A DNA stretch of 57,677 bases from Candidatus Mediterraneibacter stercoripullorum (lineage in GTDB: Bacteria > Bacillota > Clostridia > Lachnospirales > Lachnospiraceae): positions 1-57,677 of the forward strand of contig DXCZ01000045.1 of the NCBI GenBank assembly GCA_019115765.1, in the 5' to 3' direction. The notes under the pieces were generated by a model, which worked only from the letters and a program-made list of their open reading frames with translations, had not been told where the DNA came from and ran no database searches. The position numbers were made by a program, and so were the translations under genes. Positions 34,864 to 43,876 of the stretch are shown here, piece by piece; the first letter of the stretch is position 1, and each line of letters starts with the position of its first letter.

Positions 34864-36609
34864 ATGAAGAGTAAAGCAAAGCTTCTTGCGTTGACTATGG
34901 CATTCTCTTTAGCTGCAACATCCTATATACCGGTAGGTGCAGCTGAATCAGAGAATATTTCCGATGATATTTCTGCAACTGAGCAGTTGGATTCTGACAA
35001 CAGGCTGGATGAGTCTGCTGATACGGGAATAGAGGAGAATACTTCAAAGGATACGAAAAACAATGTTGAGCTCGAACAAAAGCCGATGGAGTCTGCCTCA
35101 GATGGCGAAGCAGTTATAGATGATGACCCTGGGACCGGAAGGTATGAGGGATATGTTTCTGAAGGGTTTTATGACGGGATCTCTACATATTCATTTCAGG
35201 CAGAAGACTATTCACATAATTCCAGATTTGATGACTACACGATCAAAAAGGGAATAGATGTTTCATCTCATAACGGAACTATCGACTGGACAAGTGTGAA
35301 GAATGACGGTATTGAATTTGCCATTATACGGGGAGCCTATCGGGGATACGGATCATCAGGCAGCCTGAATACAGATACTATGGCGGCAGATAATATGAAT
35401 GCAGCAGTAGCAGCAGGTATTCCGATTGGCGCATATATTTTCTCTCAGGCAATTACCGAAGAGGAAGCAGTTGCAGAGGCTGAATATCTTCTGGATATTG
35501 TTGATGGGTATGATATTACCCTGCCGCTTGTATTTGATTTTGAATACGCAAGCGACAGTAATGGCCTGACAGGTCGTCTGTATAATGCAAATCTGACAGC
35601 GGACGAAGCGACTGCAATCTGTCTTGCATTCTGTGAGACGGTTGAGAATGCCGGTTATACAGCTATGGTATATGCGAACAAGAGTATGCTCCGGGATGAT
35701 TTAAATGCTTCAGAGATAAGCAAGGACTATGCGATCTGGCTTGCAAATTATACAAACAAAACAGATTATGAAGGCGATTATGAGTTCTGGCAGTGTACTG
35801 ACCAGGGGAGTGTTTCTGGTATATCCGGTAATGTAGATCTTGATTTCTGGTATGTGGAGCCGGAGACGGTCGATGGAAAAGAACTTATTGAACAGAACGG
35901 TGAATGGCTCTATTACAGCGAAGGAGTCTGGCAGGAAGATTTCACAGGCCTTGAAAAGATTGATGGCACCTGGTATTATATTTCGAGTGGCGTATGGCAG
36001 TCCGGGTATACCGGTCTTGTGACCTATTCCAGTGGAAGCCAGTATTATGTAAAAGATGGAATTATTCAGCATGGTTTTACAGGTCTGATCAAGCTGGGTA
36101 ATACCTGGTACTATATTGTCGGCGGCAGATGGCAGTCTGGATATACAGGTCTTGCAACCTATTCCGGCGGAACTCAGTATTATGTGGAAGACGGGATTAT
36201 TCAGCATGGCTTTACAGGTCTGATCAAGTTGGAAAGTACTTGGTATTATATTGTCGGCGGCAGATGGCAGTCGGAATATACCGGCCTTGTAGAATATTCA
36301 ACCGGAAGTCAGTATTATGTAAAAGATGGAATTATTCAACATGGTTTTACTGGTCTTGTGAAACTTGGAGCAAAATGGTACTATATCGTGGGCGGCAGAT
36401 GGCAGTTATCCTTTACGGGACTTGCTATGTATAGAGTAGGCAGCTGGTACTATGTGGAACATGGCGTGATTGATTACAGCTTTACAGGACTTGTAAAACA
36501 GAATACGAATACTTACTACGTAAACGGCGGCAGATGGCAGAAAGGATTTAGCGGTTCTGTTATAATTGAAGGCGTAAGATATACGATTTCAAACGGTCTC
36601 GTAGTCTAG
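34864..36609 (+). CDS. Secreted GH25 lysozyme with C-terminal wall-binding repeats
   Basis: A 581-aa exported muramidase. Signal peptide 1-27 (cut after VGAA), a long acidic linker (28-125), a GH25 domain starting GIDVSSHNGTIDW (about 132, Asp134) with the acidic pair in FDFEYAS (about 225), then from about 345 a series of aromatic repeats (FTGL-x-KL-x3-WYYI-x-GG-x-WQ-x2-YTGL) of choline/wall-binding type. It cleaves peptidoglycan between MurNAc and GlcNAc. Start ATG 34864 follows AGGAGGAATAG. Its place before the polymer operon suggests a wall-remodelling role. Confidence 0.92.
   Translation: MKSKAKLLALTMAFSLAATSYIPVGAAESENISDDISATEQLDSDNRLDESADTGIEENTSKDTKNNVELEQKPMESASDGEAVIDDDPGTGRYEGYVSEGFYDGISTYSFQAEDYSHNSRFDDYTIKKGIDVSSHNGTIDWTSVKNDGIEFAIIRGAYRGYGSSGSLNTDTMAADNMNAAVAAGIPIGAYIFSQAITEEEAVAEAEYLLDIVDGYDITLPLVFDFEYASDSNGLTGRLYNANLTADEATAICLAFCETVENAGYTAMVYANKSMLRDDLNASEISKDYAIWLANYTNKTDYEGDYEFWQCTDQGSVSGISGNVDLDFWYVEPETVDGKELIEQNGEWLYYSEGVWQEDFTGLEKIDGTWYYISSGVWQSGYTGLVTYSSGSQYYVKDGIIQHGFTGLIKLGNTWYYIVGGRWQSGYTGLATYSGGTQYYVEDGIIQHGFTGLIKLESTWYYIVGGRWQSEYTGLVEYSTGSQYYVKDGIIQHGFTGLVKLGAKWYYIVGGRWQLSFTGLAMYRVGSWYYVEHGVIDYSFTGLVKQNTNTYYVNGGRWQKGFSGSVIIEGVRYTISNGLVV
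35937..36560 (+). repeat. In-frame tandem repeats of the lysozyme binding domain
   Basis: About 4.5 copies of a roughly 138-base unit encode paired aromatic modules (TWYYIVGGRWQ and SQYYVKDGIIQHG). The central copies differ at few positions, while the first and last are more divergent. Copy number could change by recombination. Confidence 0.8.
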
Positions 36610-36617
36610 GAAAGTAA

Positions 36618-36645
36618 CGGACTGCATGAAAAGCAGTCCGTTTTT
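36618..36645 (+). terminator. Terminator after the lysozyme gene
   Basis: CGGACTGC and GCAGTCCG form an 8-bp perfect stem with a 7-base loop, followed by TTTTT. Confidence 0.9.
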
Positions 36646-36680
36646 CTCACTAATTTAGAGTTATTAAGAAAGGGTAAAAA

Positions 36681-37703
36681 ATGAGCGGTAAACGTATTGA
36701 ATGGCTTGATATAGCAAAGGGAATTGGTATTTTTCTTGTCGTATATGCACATGCAAGAGCGCCATATAACTCATATATTTACAATTTTCATATGCCGTTT
36801 TTCTTTTTGATTTCAGGTATTTTATATAAATCCGGCGGAGATGTCAAAACATATATATTGAAAAAAGTAAAAACACTTTATATTCCTTTTGCAGGATGGA
36901 ATCTTATTTTCATTATCGGCAAATCCCTTTTGCGCCATCAAAGCATATCGCTGAAAAGTATATTAGACGTCCTTCTGACACTTGGAAAGGATGGAGAATT
37001 TCTGGGGGCAACCTGGTTCCTTGGAGCTCTGTTTGGTGTCTCTGTTATATATAAGATCATGGATTGGTTTATTGAAGAATCCGCCTATAAAAAGTATCTA
37101 CTTCTTGGGTTTTTCTTTATCTGGTGCATAACTGGAATAGAAATTACTCTTCCGTATATGCTGAGCAGAACATTGATCTGCGGGTTCTTTTATGCATTAG
37201 GACATTTCGGCAGAGATTTTTTTATGGAATTCAGCCCGAAAAGCAGTACAAATATCGTATGTGTTATTGCCTCTGCTGTGACCTTTCTGCTAATCGCTCA
37301 TTATAACAGCGCAAATATGGGGGCCAATGAATATAGGTACAAATATCTCTTCCTGATAGGAGCAGTACTTGCAAGTTATGTGACATTATTTATCTCTAAA
37401 TGTATTGCCGGGATCGGAGGGAAAGCAGGTAACCTTTTCAGGCGCTTGATCTGTATGATGGGGATGAATTCTGTGGATATTGTTATATGGCAGTTTGTCT
37501 TTTTCCGCGTGGGGATTGCCTTACAACTCTGGCTCAATGATATCCCTATGAGTAAGCTGTTTGACTATTATCCTATGTATAGTGCCAGAAACGGCTGGTG
37601 GATCATTTACACGGTTATTGGAATTATACTGCCGGTTTTATGGGGCAAATTTTTACGTGCAGGCATATGGGGGAGAATGCTGAAAAAAATACATCTTGTA
37701 TAA
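36681..37703 (+). CDS. Acyltransferase 3 family membrane protein
   Basis: Polytopic membrane acyltransferase (340 aa, about ten helices) of the family that O-acylates cell-surface glycans. The N-terminal family motif RIEWLDIAKGIGIFLVVYAHA and NFHMPFFFLISG are clear; the catalytic His is that of YAHA. Start ATG 36681 follows AAGAAAGGG. It lies between the lysozyme and the polymer operon, so acetylation of the surface polymer or peptidoglycan is the likely role (inference). The substrate is unknown. Confidence 0.85.
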   Translation: MSGKRIEWLDIAKGIGIFLVVYAHARAPYNSYIYNFHMPFFFLISGILYKSGGDVKTYILKKVKTLYIPFAGWNLIFIIGKSLLRHQSISLKSILDVLLTLGKDGEFLGATWFLGALFGVSVIYKIMDWFIEESAYKKYLLLGFFFIWCITGIEITLPYMLSRTLICGFFYALGHFGRDFFMEFSPKSSTNIVCVIASAVTFLLIAHYNSANMGANEYRYKYLFLIGAVLASYVTLFISKCIAGIGGKAGNLFRRLICMMGMNSVDIVIWQFVFFRVGIALQLWLNDIPMSKLFDYYPMYSARNGWWIIYTVIGIILPVLWGKFLRAGIWGRMLKKIHLV

Positions 37704-37745
37704 AAACTATCGGCAAAATATTATATGAAAAAAGGAGCACGCACT

Positions 37746-37916
37746 ATGGGGAAAATAAACCTTGAGCAGGAGTTATTCAGCAAGGTGCATACACGGAATG
37801 TGATTTCGGATAATGAATTGGATAACTCGGATAGAAAACTTGAAAATATTCGCTTTATGGTTACTCTTACGTCTTATCCTGAAAGAATAAAATATGTTAA
37901 GAATGTAGTTGATTAA
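37746..37916 (+). pseudogene. Glycosyltransferase N-terminal fragment
   Basis: A 56-residue stub behind a good AAAAAAGGAG site. After a polar leader it reads RFMVTLTSYPERIKYVKNVV, the start of a polysaccharide glycosyltransferase of the SLTSYP type, then a stop. The catalytic domain is missing. The next frame begins inside its last codons with an unrelated coiled coil, so an internal deletion joined two gene ends. Confidence 0.7.
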
Positions 37917-38139
37917 AAGACTGCAGCAGACATTTGATGAGAAATCTGAACTGAACCGTAAATTAAAGCAGACATACGCTGAAAAAACTGAATTAAATCA
38001 GAAGCTTCAAAAAGCGTATCAGGAAAAGACTCAGCGGGGAGAGAAAATCAAGGAACTTGAGCAAAAGATTGCATATTTTGAAAATACACCTGTTTATAAG
38101 ATATATTCCCGCCTGTCCGGTTTGTTTTCCCGTAAATAG
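37909..38139 (+). pseudogene. Coiled-coil C-terminal fragment of a glycosyltransferase
   Basis: Reads a heptad-rich coil (KSELNRKLKQTYAEKTELNQKLQKAYQEK) and a basic tail ending VYKIYSRLSGLFSRK. Nearly the same coil and a related tail end the intact glycosyltransferase at 45058. No catalytic part is present and the only start is TTG 37909 without a ribosome site. It is the 3' remainder of the deletion that removed the body of the gene. Confidence 0.7.
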
Positions 38140-38208
38140 TGAGAAAAGAAGATTTGCTGATTATTTGAACAACTCTGATGTGATATATAGAAGTTAAACA
38201 GTCGTACA

Positions 38209-38237
38209 TTGACAAAAAATGGCCGAATTGCTACAAT
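38209..38237 (+). promoter_or_regulatory. Promoter of the tar/tag operon
   Basis: TTGACA (38209-38214), 17 bases, TACAAT (38232-38237). It is the only clear promoter before the ten-gene run that ends at the terminator at 48498. Confidence 0.88.
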
Positions 38238-38296
38238 GTGTAAAGCAGAAAACATGAAGTAGCAGAATGCTAATGAAACACAGGGAGATGTGCTTA

Positions 38297-39019
38297 ATGA
38301 ATAAAAGGATATATGGGGTGATTTTAGCAGGCGGTCAGGGAACCAGAATGGGAAACAGTGAGAAGCCAAAGCAGTTTCTGGTTATAGCAGGAAAGCCGGT
38401 CATCATCCATACTTTAGAGAAATTTATCGTTTTTTCTGAATTTACAGAAATTATAGTATTAGTACCTAGACCATGGATCGCATATACAAGGGATATTATA
38501 AAACAATATGTTCCTGATGAGAAACATATTGCTATAATTGAGGGTGGGAAGACAAGAAATGAAACAATCATGAATGCGATAGAATATATTGATAATCAAG
38601 AGCAATTGGATGATGAGACGCTTATTATTACACATGATTCAGTGCGCCCTTTTGTGACATATCGGATTATAGAAGAGAACATTAAATACGCAGGCGAATG
38701 CGGAGCATGTGATACTGTGATCCCTGCATCCGATACGATTGTAGAGAGTGTAGATGGCAGTTATATCAGCAGTATTCCTGAGCGGCGTATGATGTATCAG
38801 GGACAGACTCCTCAGTCGTTCAGGGCAAAACGACTCCGGGAATTGTATGAAAGCCTGACTACTGAAGAAAAGGATATCCTGACGGATGCCTGTAAGATCT
38901 ATGTGTTGAAAAATGAGCCTGTACATCTGGTAGAAGGTGAAGTATCTAATATTAAGATCACATATCCTCATGATCTCCGGGTTGCGGAAGCAATATTAGG
39001 AGGAAATGGGCAATGCTGA
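38297..39019 (+). CDS. tarI: Ribitol-5-phosphate cytidylyltransferase
   Basis: Makes CDP-ribitol from CTP and ribitol-5-phosphate (240 aa). Nucleotidyltransferase motif LAGGQGTRMGNSEKPKQF near residue 10, then HDSVRPF and the C-terminal EVSNIKITYPHDLRVAEAIL. The IspD family shares this fold, but the partner gene tarJ overlaps by seven bases, which points to TarI. Start ATG 38297 lies after CAGGGAGATG; the Met at 38267 is upstream of the ribosome site. First gene of the polymer operon. Confidence 0.87.
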   Translation: MNKRIYGVILAGGQGTRMGNSEKPKQFLVIAGKPVIIHTLEKFIVFSEFTEIIVLVPRPWIAYTRDIIKQYVPDEKHIAIIEGGKTRNETIMNAIEYIDNQEQLDDETLIITHDSVRPFVTYRIIEENIKYAGECGACDTVIPASDTIVESVDGSYISSIPERRMMYQGQTPQSFRAKRLRELYESLTTEEKDILTDACKIYVLKNEPVHLVEGEVSNIKITYPHDLRVAEAILGGNGQC

Positions 39020-40038
39020 ACACTGTTTTCCAGCTGAAACGCCCGAGACAGTTTGAGGCAGTTTTCAAAAATGTCGAATTAGATGAACATCATGTTCTGG
39101 TTCGTCCTTCATATCTGTCGATATGTAATGCAGATCAGAGATATTATCAGGGAATGCGGGACAAGGAAGTTTTGAAGAAAAAACTTCCAATGGCTCTTAT
39201 CCATGAAGGAACAGGAAAAGTCGTTTATGATCCTACTCATACATTTGGGGTCGGTGAGCAGGTAATAATGATTCCGAATATTCCAGTTGAAAAAGATGAT
39301 ATCATAGAAGAAAATTATCTGCGTTCCAGCAAATTTTGTTCCAGTAATACAGATGGTTTTCTGCGTGAATTTGTATCAGCAAGTCCAGAGCGTCTGATTG
39401 CGCTTCCTGCATGGATCGATCCATGCGTGGCAGCCTTCACGGAGCTTGTTACGGTGAGCTATCATTCCATTGAGAGGTTCGAGAGGATTGCTCATCAGAG
39501 AAGAAACAGGATCGGCGTGTGGGGAGATGGGAATGTTGCATATATTACAGCACTATTGTTAAAGAAGATATTTCCTTGCAGTAAAATTTGTGTTTTTGGC
39601 AAACACAGGCAGAAGCTCGCTGGATTTACTTTTGCAGATGCCGTATATGAGATTACAGAAATACCGGCAGAGACAGAGATTGATCATGCGTTTGAATGTG
39701 TGGGAGGAACCGGAGCGGCCCATGCTGTAGATCAGATCATTGATCATATATGTCCGGAGGGAACTATTGCGCTGCTTGGTGTGACGGAAGATCCTGTGCC
39801 GCTTAATACACGCATGATACTGGAAAAGGGGCTGCTTGTAATCGGAAACAGCCGCAGCGGCAAAAAAGACTATGAGGGTGTGCTTTCTCTATATACCGAG
39901 CACCCGGAGATTACAGATTATCTTGAGAATATCGTAGGAGCACGGATCTCAGTAAGAAAGATTCGGGATATTGTAGATGCATTTGAAACAGATATTCACA
40001 AAATGTCCGGGAAAACGATTATGATTTGGGATAAATAA
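39013..40038 (+). CDS. tarJ: Ribulose-5-phosphate reductase
   Basis: Zinc-type alcohol dehydrogenase family enzyme (341 aa) that reduces D-ribulose-5-phosphate to D-ribitol-5-phosphate with NADPH, feeding TarI. The N-terminal half has SICNADQRYYQG and LIHEGTGKVV; the nucleotide-binding part has GVWGDGNVAYITALLLKK. It overlaps tarI by seven bases, the usual TarI-TarJ pairing. Together the two genes imply a ribitol-phosphate-containing wall polymer. Confidence 0.86.
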   Translation: MLNTVFQLKRPRQFEAVFKNVELDEHHVLVRPSYLSICNADQRYYQGMRDKEVLKKKLPMALIHEGTGKVVYDPTHTFGVGEQVIMIPNIPVEKDDIIEENYLRSSKFCSSNTDGFLREFVSASPERLIALPAWIDPCVAAFTELVTVSYHSIERFERIAHQRRNRIGVWGDGNVAYITALLLKKIFPCSKICVFGKHRQKLAGFTFADAVYEITEIPAETEIDHAFECVGGTGAAHAVDQIIDHICPEGTIALLGVTEDPVPLNTRMILEKGLLVIGNSRSGKKDYEGVLSLYTEHPEITDYLENIVGARISVRKIRDIVDAFETDIHKMSGKTIMIWDK

Positions 40039-40052
40039 GAAGAGGTATAACA

Positions 40053-40856
40053 ATGTTTAAGGGCGTAAATTATGTCGTACGTGAAAACGTAAATAATTTA
40101 TACAGGATTTATTCAATCGCCAAGTATGAACTGCTGGCAGACATGAGGGACAGTAAACTGGGGATGTTCTGGAATTTTGCAAATCCCGTCATACAGGTGG
40201 CGACTTACTGGTTTGTATTTGGTTTTGTATTTCAGAGAAGTCAGGTTGACGGCATCGATTTCCTTTCTTGGATGCTGGGAGGTATGGTCATCTGGTTTTT
40301 TATCAGCCCGTGTATTACAAATGGATGCAATGCTGTCTATCAGAAGATTAATATTATCACAAAGATGAAATTTCCGGTCAGTATACTTCCGGCAACAGTA
40401 GTGCTGAAGGAGGCATTCAACCATCTTTGCCTGATGATTATTGTTGTGATACTTTTTGCAATAAACGGGCATTTTCCCACGCTGCACTGGTTTGGATTGA
40501 TTTATTATTTTATCTGTGGGATTTTATTCAGTATCTCGCTTTCGCTTACAACATCCGTGCTGAATATGCTGGCAAGGGATACAAGGAAACTGATCCTTGC
40601 CTGTATGAGACTATTAATGTATCTTACTCCGATCCTCTGGGATATCAAAAGCCTTCCGCATGCTCTTCAGATCGTTATGAAGCTGAACCCGATCTATTAT
40701 CTTGTCTGCGGATACAGAGACTGCTTTTTTTATCATGAGGGAATATTGTTCTACTGGAAACAAATGCTTGTTTTCTGGGGATGGACAATCATATTGTTCT
40801 GGGTTGGCAGTACGATCATGTATAAGTTCCGGACAAAATTCATGGATTTGATATAG
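40053..40856 (+). CDS. tagG: Polysaccharide/teichoic acid ABC exporter permease
   Basis: ABC-2 type permease (267 aa, six membrane helices) that flips or exports lipid-linked wall polymer. Typical segments: YELLADMRDSKLGMFWNFANPVIQVATYW near residue 26, then SWMLGGMVIWFFIS and NPIYYLVCGYRDCFFY near the end. Start ATG 40053 follows AAGAGG. The ATPase gene starts ten bases after its stop. The tagG symbol rests on similarity and context; O-antigen-type exporters are close relatives. Confidence 0.87.
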   Translation: MFKGVNYVVRENVNNLYRIYSIAKYELLADMRDSKLGMFWNFANPVIQVATYWFVFGFVFQRSQVDGIDFLSWMLGGMVIWFFISPCITNGCNAVYQKINIITKMKFPVSILPATVVLKEAFNHLCLMIIVVILFAINGHFPTLHWFGLIYYFICGILFSISLSLTTSVLNMLARDTRKLILACMRLLMYLTPILWDIKSLPHALQIVMKLNPIYYLVCGYRDCFFYHEGILFYWKQMLVFWGWTIILFWVGSTIMYKFRTKFMDLI

Positions 40857-40865
40857 GTGGACAGA

Positions 40866-41690
40866 ATGGAAGAATACGCGATTGAATTTAAAAGTGTTTC
40901 CAAAATATACAAGCTGATTGGAAAAGATAAGAAAAAATCAGAAAATAAAATGTTTTATGCTCTCAAGAATATCAGTTTCCAGATCCCAAAAGGAGAAGTA
41001 GTGGGAATACTGGGGACAAATGGATCCGGTAAATCTACCATGGCGACAATACTGGCAGGCATTTCAGAAATTGATGAGGGTGAGATGGTTGTTAATGGTG
41101 AGCAGGCTTTGATCGCAATCAACACCGGACTAAATAACCAGCTGACCGGATTGGAAAACATTGAGCTGAAAGGCGCTCTTCTTGGTTTGAAGCCTCACAG
41201 GATCAGCGAAATAATAAATGGAGTTGCAGATTTCGCAGAACTGGGTGAGTTCCTTTACCAGCCGGTAAAAAAGTATTCCAGCGGGATGAAGTCCAGACTT
41301 GGCTTTTCTATTAATCTGTGTCTGGATCCAGACATCCTGATTATAGATGAAGCGTTGTCTGTTGGTGACAAAGGATTTGCAAATAAGTGTCTGAAAAGGA
41401 TGAATGAGCTGAAAAAGGATGGGAAAACCATTGTTTTCATTTCCCATGCCCTTCCTCAGGTGAGGGAGTTCTGCGATACAGCTCTCTGGATAGAAGCCGG
41501 CCTGGTGCGCGAATACGGAGAAGTAAATATTGTCAGTGATCATTACTCAGAATATGTAGATCGTCTGAATAAAATGACTCCAGAAGAAAAGAAAAAAGAA
41601 AATGAAGAAAAATTTCAGAAAAGAGTTATAACAGATGCCAAGGATGGCTTCTGGGATAAACTGCTGATGTTTTTCCAGAAGAACGGATAA
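40866..41690 (+). CDS. tagH: Polysaccharide/teichoic acid ABC exporter ATPase
   Basis: ATPase partner of the preceding permease (274 aa). Walker A GTNGSGKST near residue 54, signature YSSGMKSRLGFS, Walker B ILIIDEALSVGD, His switch FISHALPQVREF, and a Lys/Glu-rich C-terminal tail that in related proteins contacts other parts of the export machine. Start ATG 40866 is five bases after AGGTGG; GTG 40857 is the alternative. TagGH-type energy coupling for polymer export is well established for the family. Confidence 0.9.
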   Translation: MEEYAIEFKSVSKIYKLIGKDKKKSENKMFYALKNISFQIPKGEVVGILGTNGSGKSTMATILAGISEIDEGEMVVNGEQALIAINTGLNNQLTGLENIELKGALLGLKPHRISEIINGVADFAELGEFLYQPVKKYSSGMKSRLGFSINLCLDPDILIIDEALSVGDKGFANKCLKRMNELKKDGKTIVFISHALPQVREFCDTALWIEAGLVREYGEVNIVSDHYSEYVDRLNKMTPEEKKKENEEKFQKRVITDAKDGFWDKLLMFFQKNG

Positions 41691-41740
41691 AGAGCTTTGG
41701 AAATAACCGGGCAAATATCACGATGGGAGCTGTATACAAA

Positions 41741-42691
41741 ATGGGAAAAATCAGTGTGATCATACCGACACATAACCGGGCAGATATCCTGCCGCGTGCT
41801 ATTAGAAGTGTTCAGAATCAGACACGTCCTGTAGACGAGATCATTGTTGTATCCGACGGATCGACTGATGATACAGAAGAAGTTGTAAAAAGGCTGGCAA
41901 AAGAGGATAAAAGGATACGTCTGATTGCCTATCATCCCGGGCATAACGGAAACTATGCCAGAAATCAGGGCCTGGCGGCAGCAACAGGAGAGTTTATCGC
42001 ATTTCTTGATGATGATGATGAATGGCTGCCGAGAAAAACAGAACTGCAGATGGAAATATTTGAAAGAGAACCAGATGTTGGGCTGGTATATGCCAGTCAG
42101 AACTGCATTTATGAAGATACAGGCGTCTCTTATCAGACACAGCCCATGATGCGCGGAGATTTGTCACAGAGCATTTTTATCCGGGGGGAAATGGGAACGC
42201 CGTCTCAGGTTATGATACGGAGAAGCGTTTTGGAACAAACCGGCCCCTTTGATCTCGAGCTGGGGGCTTTGCAGGATTATGATCTGTGGATCAGGTGCTG
42301 CCTTGTGACAAAAGTTGACTTTGTACCTGAACCATGTATCAACTATTATAATTCGTCAGGTACGAATCAGGTTTCTTCAAATACTGAAAAATATATACAT
42401 GCCAGACTTTATATCCGGGAAAAATACCGAAAAGAAATTGCAAAATACGGTGAGGACTTTGAACGGAAGATAGACACACTGGTAGAAAATAGAATCGCGG
42501 AGCGATGCCTTCGAAACGGTCAGAATGGGGAGGCACGCCGCCATGCATGGAAGGCATGGAAGATCAGAAAGTCGAAGATATCATTTCTGCTGATCTGTGC
42601 GTCTGTCTTTCCGTATACATTTATTGTCAGGGTCAGAAGCCTGATAAAGAGCAGAAAACTGTACTGGCGTATTAAAGGATTATGGTCGTAA
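41741..42691 (+). CDS. Family 2 glycosyltransferase
   Basis: GT-A fold transferase (316 aa) probably adding a sugar to the wall polymer or its linkage unit. The N-terminus SVIIPTHNRADILPRAIRSV is classical, with VVSDGSTDDT and a DDDDEW metal-binding segment near residue 87. Start ATG 41741 lies 11 bases after GGGAG; ATG 41723 contains the ribosome site. It overlaps the next gene by ten bases. Donor and acceptor are not predictable. Confidence 0.87.
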   Translation: MGKISVIIPTHNRADILPRAIRSVQNQTRPVDEIIVVSDGSTDDTEEVVKRLAKEDKRIRLIAYHPGHNGNYARNQGLAAATGEFIAFLDDDDEWLPRKTELQMEIFEREPDVGLVYASQNCIYEDTGVSYQTQPMMRGDLSQSIFIRGEMGTPSQVMIRRSVLEQTGPFDLELGALQDYDLWIRCCLVTKVDFVPEPCINYYNSSGTNQVSSNTEKYIHARLYIREKYRKEIAKYGEDFERKIDTLVENRIAERCLRNGQNGEARRHAWKAWKIRKSKISFLLICASVFPYTFIVRVRSLIKSRKLYWRIKGLWS

Positions 42692-43857
42692 AAATAATGA
42701 AAGAAAAATTGATCGGAGCAGCTGCAGCAGTATTGAATGTCATTTACTGTGTGTTTAAGCTGCTTCCTGTAAAGAAAAAGATTACTTATATTTCAAGGCA
42801 GAGCAATACTCTTTCTGTTGACTACCGGCTTGTGATCGGAGAAATGAAGAAGAGATGTCTGGAATATAGAAATATTACACTGATTAAAATGATTGGAGAT
42901 GGAATCCCGGCGAAAATCGGCTATTGTTTCCACATGCTCCGTCAGATGTATCATATAGCCACATCAGAGATGGTGGTGCTGGACACTTACTGTATTGCTG
43001 TGTCACTTCTGAAACAGAGGGACAGTCTGATCGTTATACAGATGTGGCATGCGCTCGGAGCGCTGAAAAAGTTCGGGTACAGTATCCTGGATAAAGAAGA
43101 AGGAACAGAAAGATCACTTGCAGAGGCAATGAAGATGCACCGGAATTATTCGTATGTATTTTCGAGCAGTGAATACTGCAGCAGGTTCTTTGCAGAAGCA
43201 TTTCATGTATCTATGGACAAGATGATCGTCATGCCGCTTCCGCGCCTGGATCTTCTGAGTAACAGAAAGTATGGGGATGAGATCAAAGAGAAAATTTTCC
43301 GCAAATATCCCATGCTTTCTGATCCGGGGAAAAAGATCATTGTTTATGCCCCGACTTTCCGCAAGGAAGATGGGGGATTTGAGGAAGAAGAATTGAGGCG
43401 TGCAGCGGAAAAACTGGCTGATGCTGTAGATTACAACAGGTATCATTTTATTGCCAAGTTTCATCCGCTCAGCAACATTACTCTGGAAAACCCCAAAGTG
43501 ATCCAGGACTCCGCCTTTTCGACAATTGATTTCTGCAGGGTTGCAGATGCAGTGGTGCTCGATTATTCGGCAGTGGTTTTCGAAGTGGCTGTTCTTGAAA
43601 AAACGATGTACTTTTATACCTTTGATTATGATTCCTATATGAAAAACAGGGATGTATATATTGATTTCAAAGAAATCGTACCCGGTATGATAACAGGAGA
43701 TGCGGAAGAAATCACAGCAGCAATTGACAGAAATGAGACCGATACAGACAGACTGGAACGCTTCCGTGAACGGATGGTCAGACGCCCGGAAGGAAAGACG
43801 TATACGGAAGATATCGGAAACTTTTTTGAAAGAATATTGAATGAAAAAGATCACTAA
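42682..43857 (+). CDS. CDP-glycerol/ribitol polyol-phosphate transferase family protein
   Basis: Member of the TagF/TarL glycerophosphotransferase family (391 aa) that adds or polymerises glycerol- or ribitol-phosphate. Key segments: QMWHALGALKKFGYS near residue 112, VYAPTFRKEDGGF near 216, KFHPLSN near 249 and the acidic DYSAVVFEVAVL near 288. With TarI and TarJ supplying CDP-ribitol, a ribitol transferase is favoured by context. An N-terminal hydrophobic stretch suggests membrane association. Start ATG 42682 overlaps the previous gene; ATG 42697 is possible. Confidence 0.85.
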   Translation: MVVKIMKEKLIGAAAAVLNVIYCVFKLLPVKKKITYISRQSNTLSVDYRLVIGEMKKRCLEYRNITLIKMIGDGIPAKIGYCFHMLRQMYHIATSEMVVLDTYCIAVSLLKQRDSLIVIQMWHALGALKKFGYSILDKEEGTERSLAEAMKMHRNYSYVFSSSEYCSRFFAEAFHVSMDKMIVMPLPRLDLLSNRKYGDEIKEKIFRKYPMLSDPGKKIIVYAPTFRKEDGGFEEEELRRAAEKLADAVDYNRYHFIAKFHPLSNITLENPKVIQDSAFSTIDFCRVADAVVLDYSAVVFEVAVLEKTMYFYTFDYDSYMKNRDVYIDFKEIVPGMITGDAEEITAAIDRNETDTDRLERFRERMVRRPEGKTYTEDIGNFFERILNEKDH

Positions 43858-43876
43858 ACATTGAAAGGAAAAAACA

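Noticed and set aside
35937-36560. Regular repeats that could suggest a CRISPR array
   Set aside because: They are in frame within the lysozyme, have no unique spacers and encode aromatic wall-binding modules.
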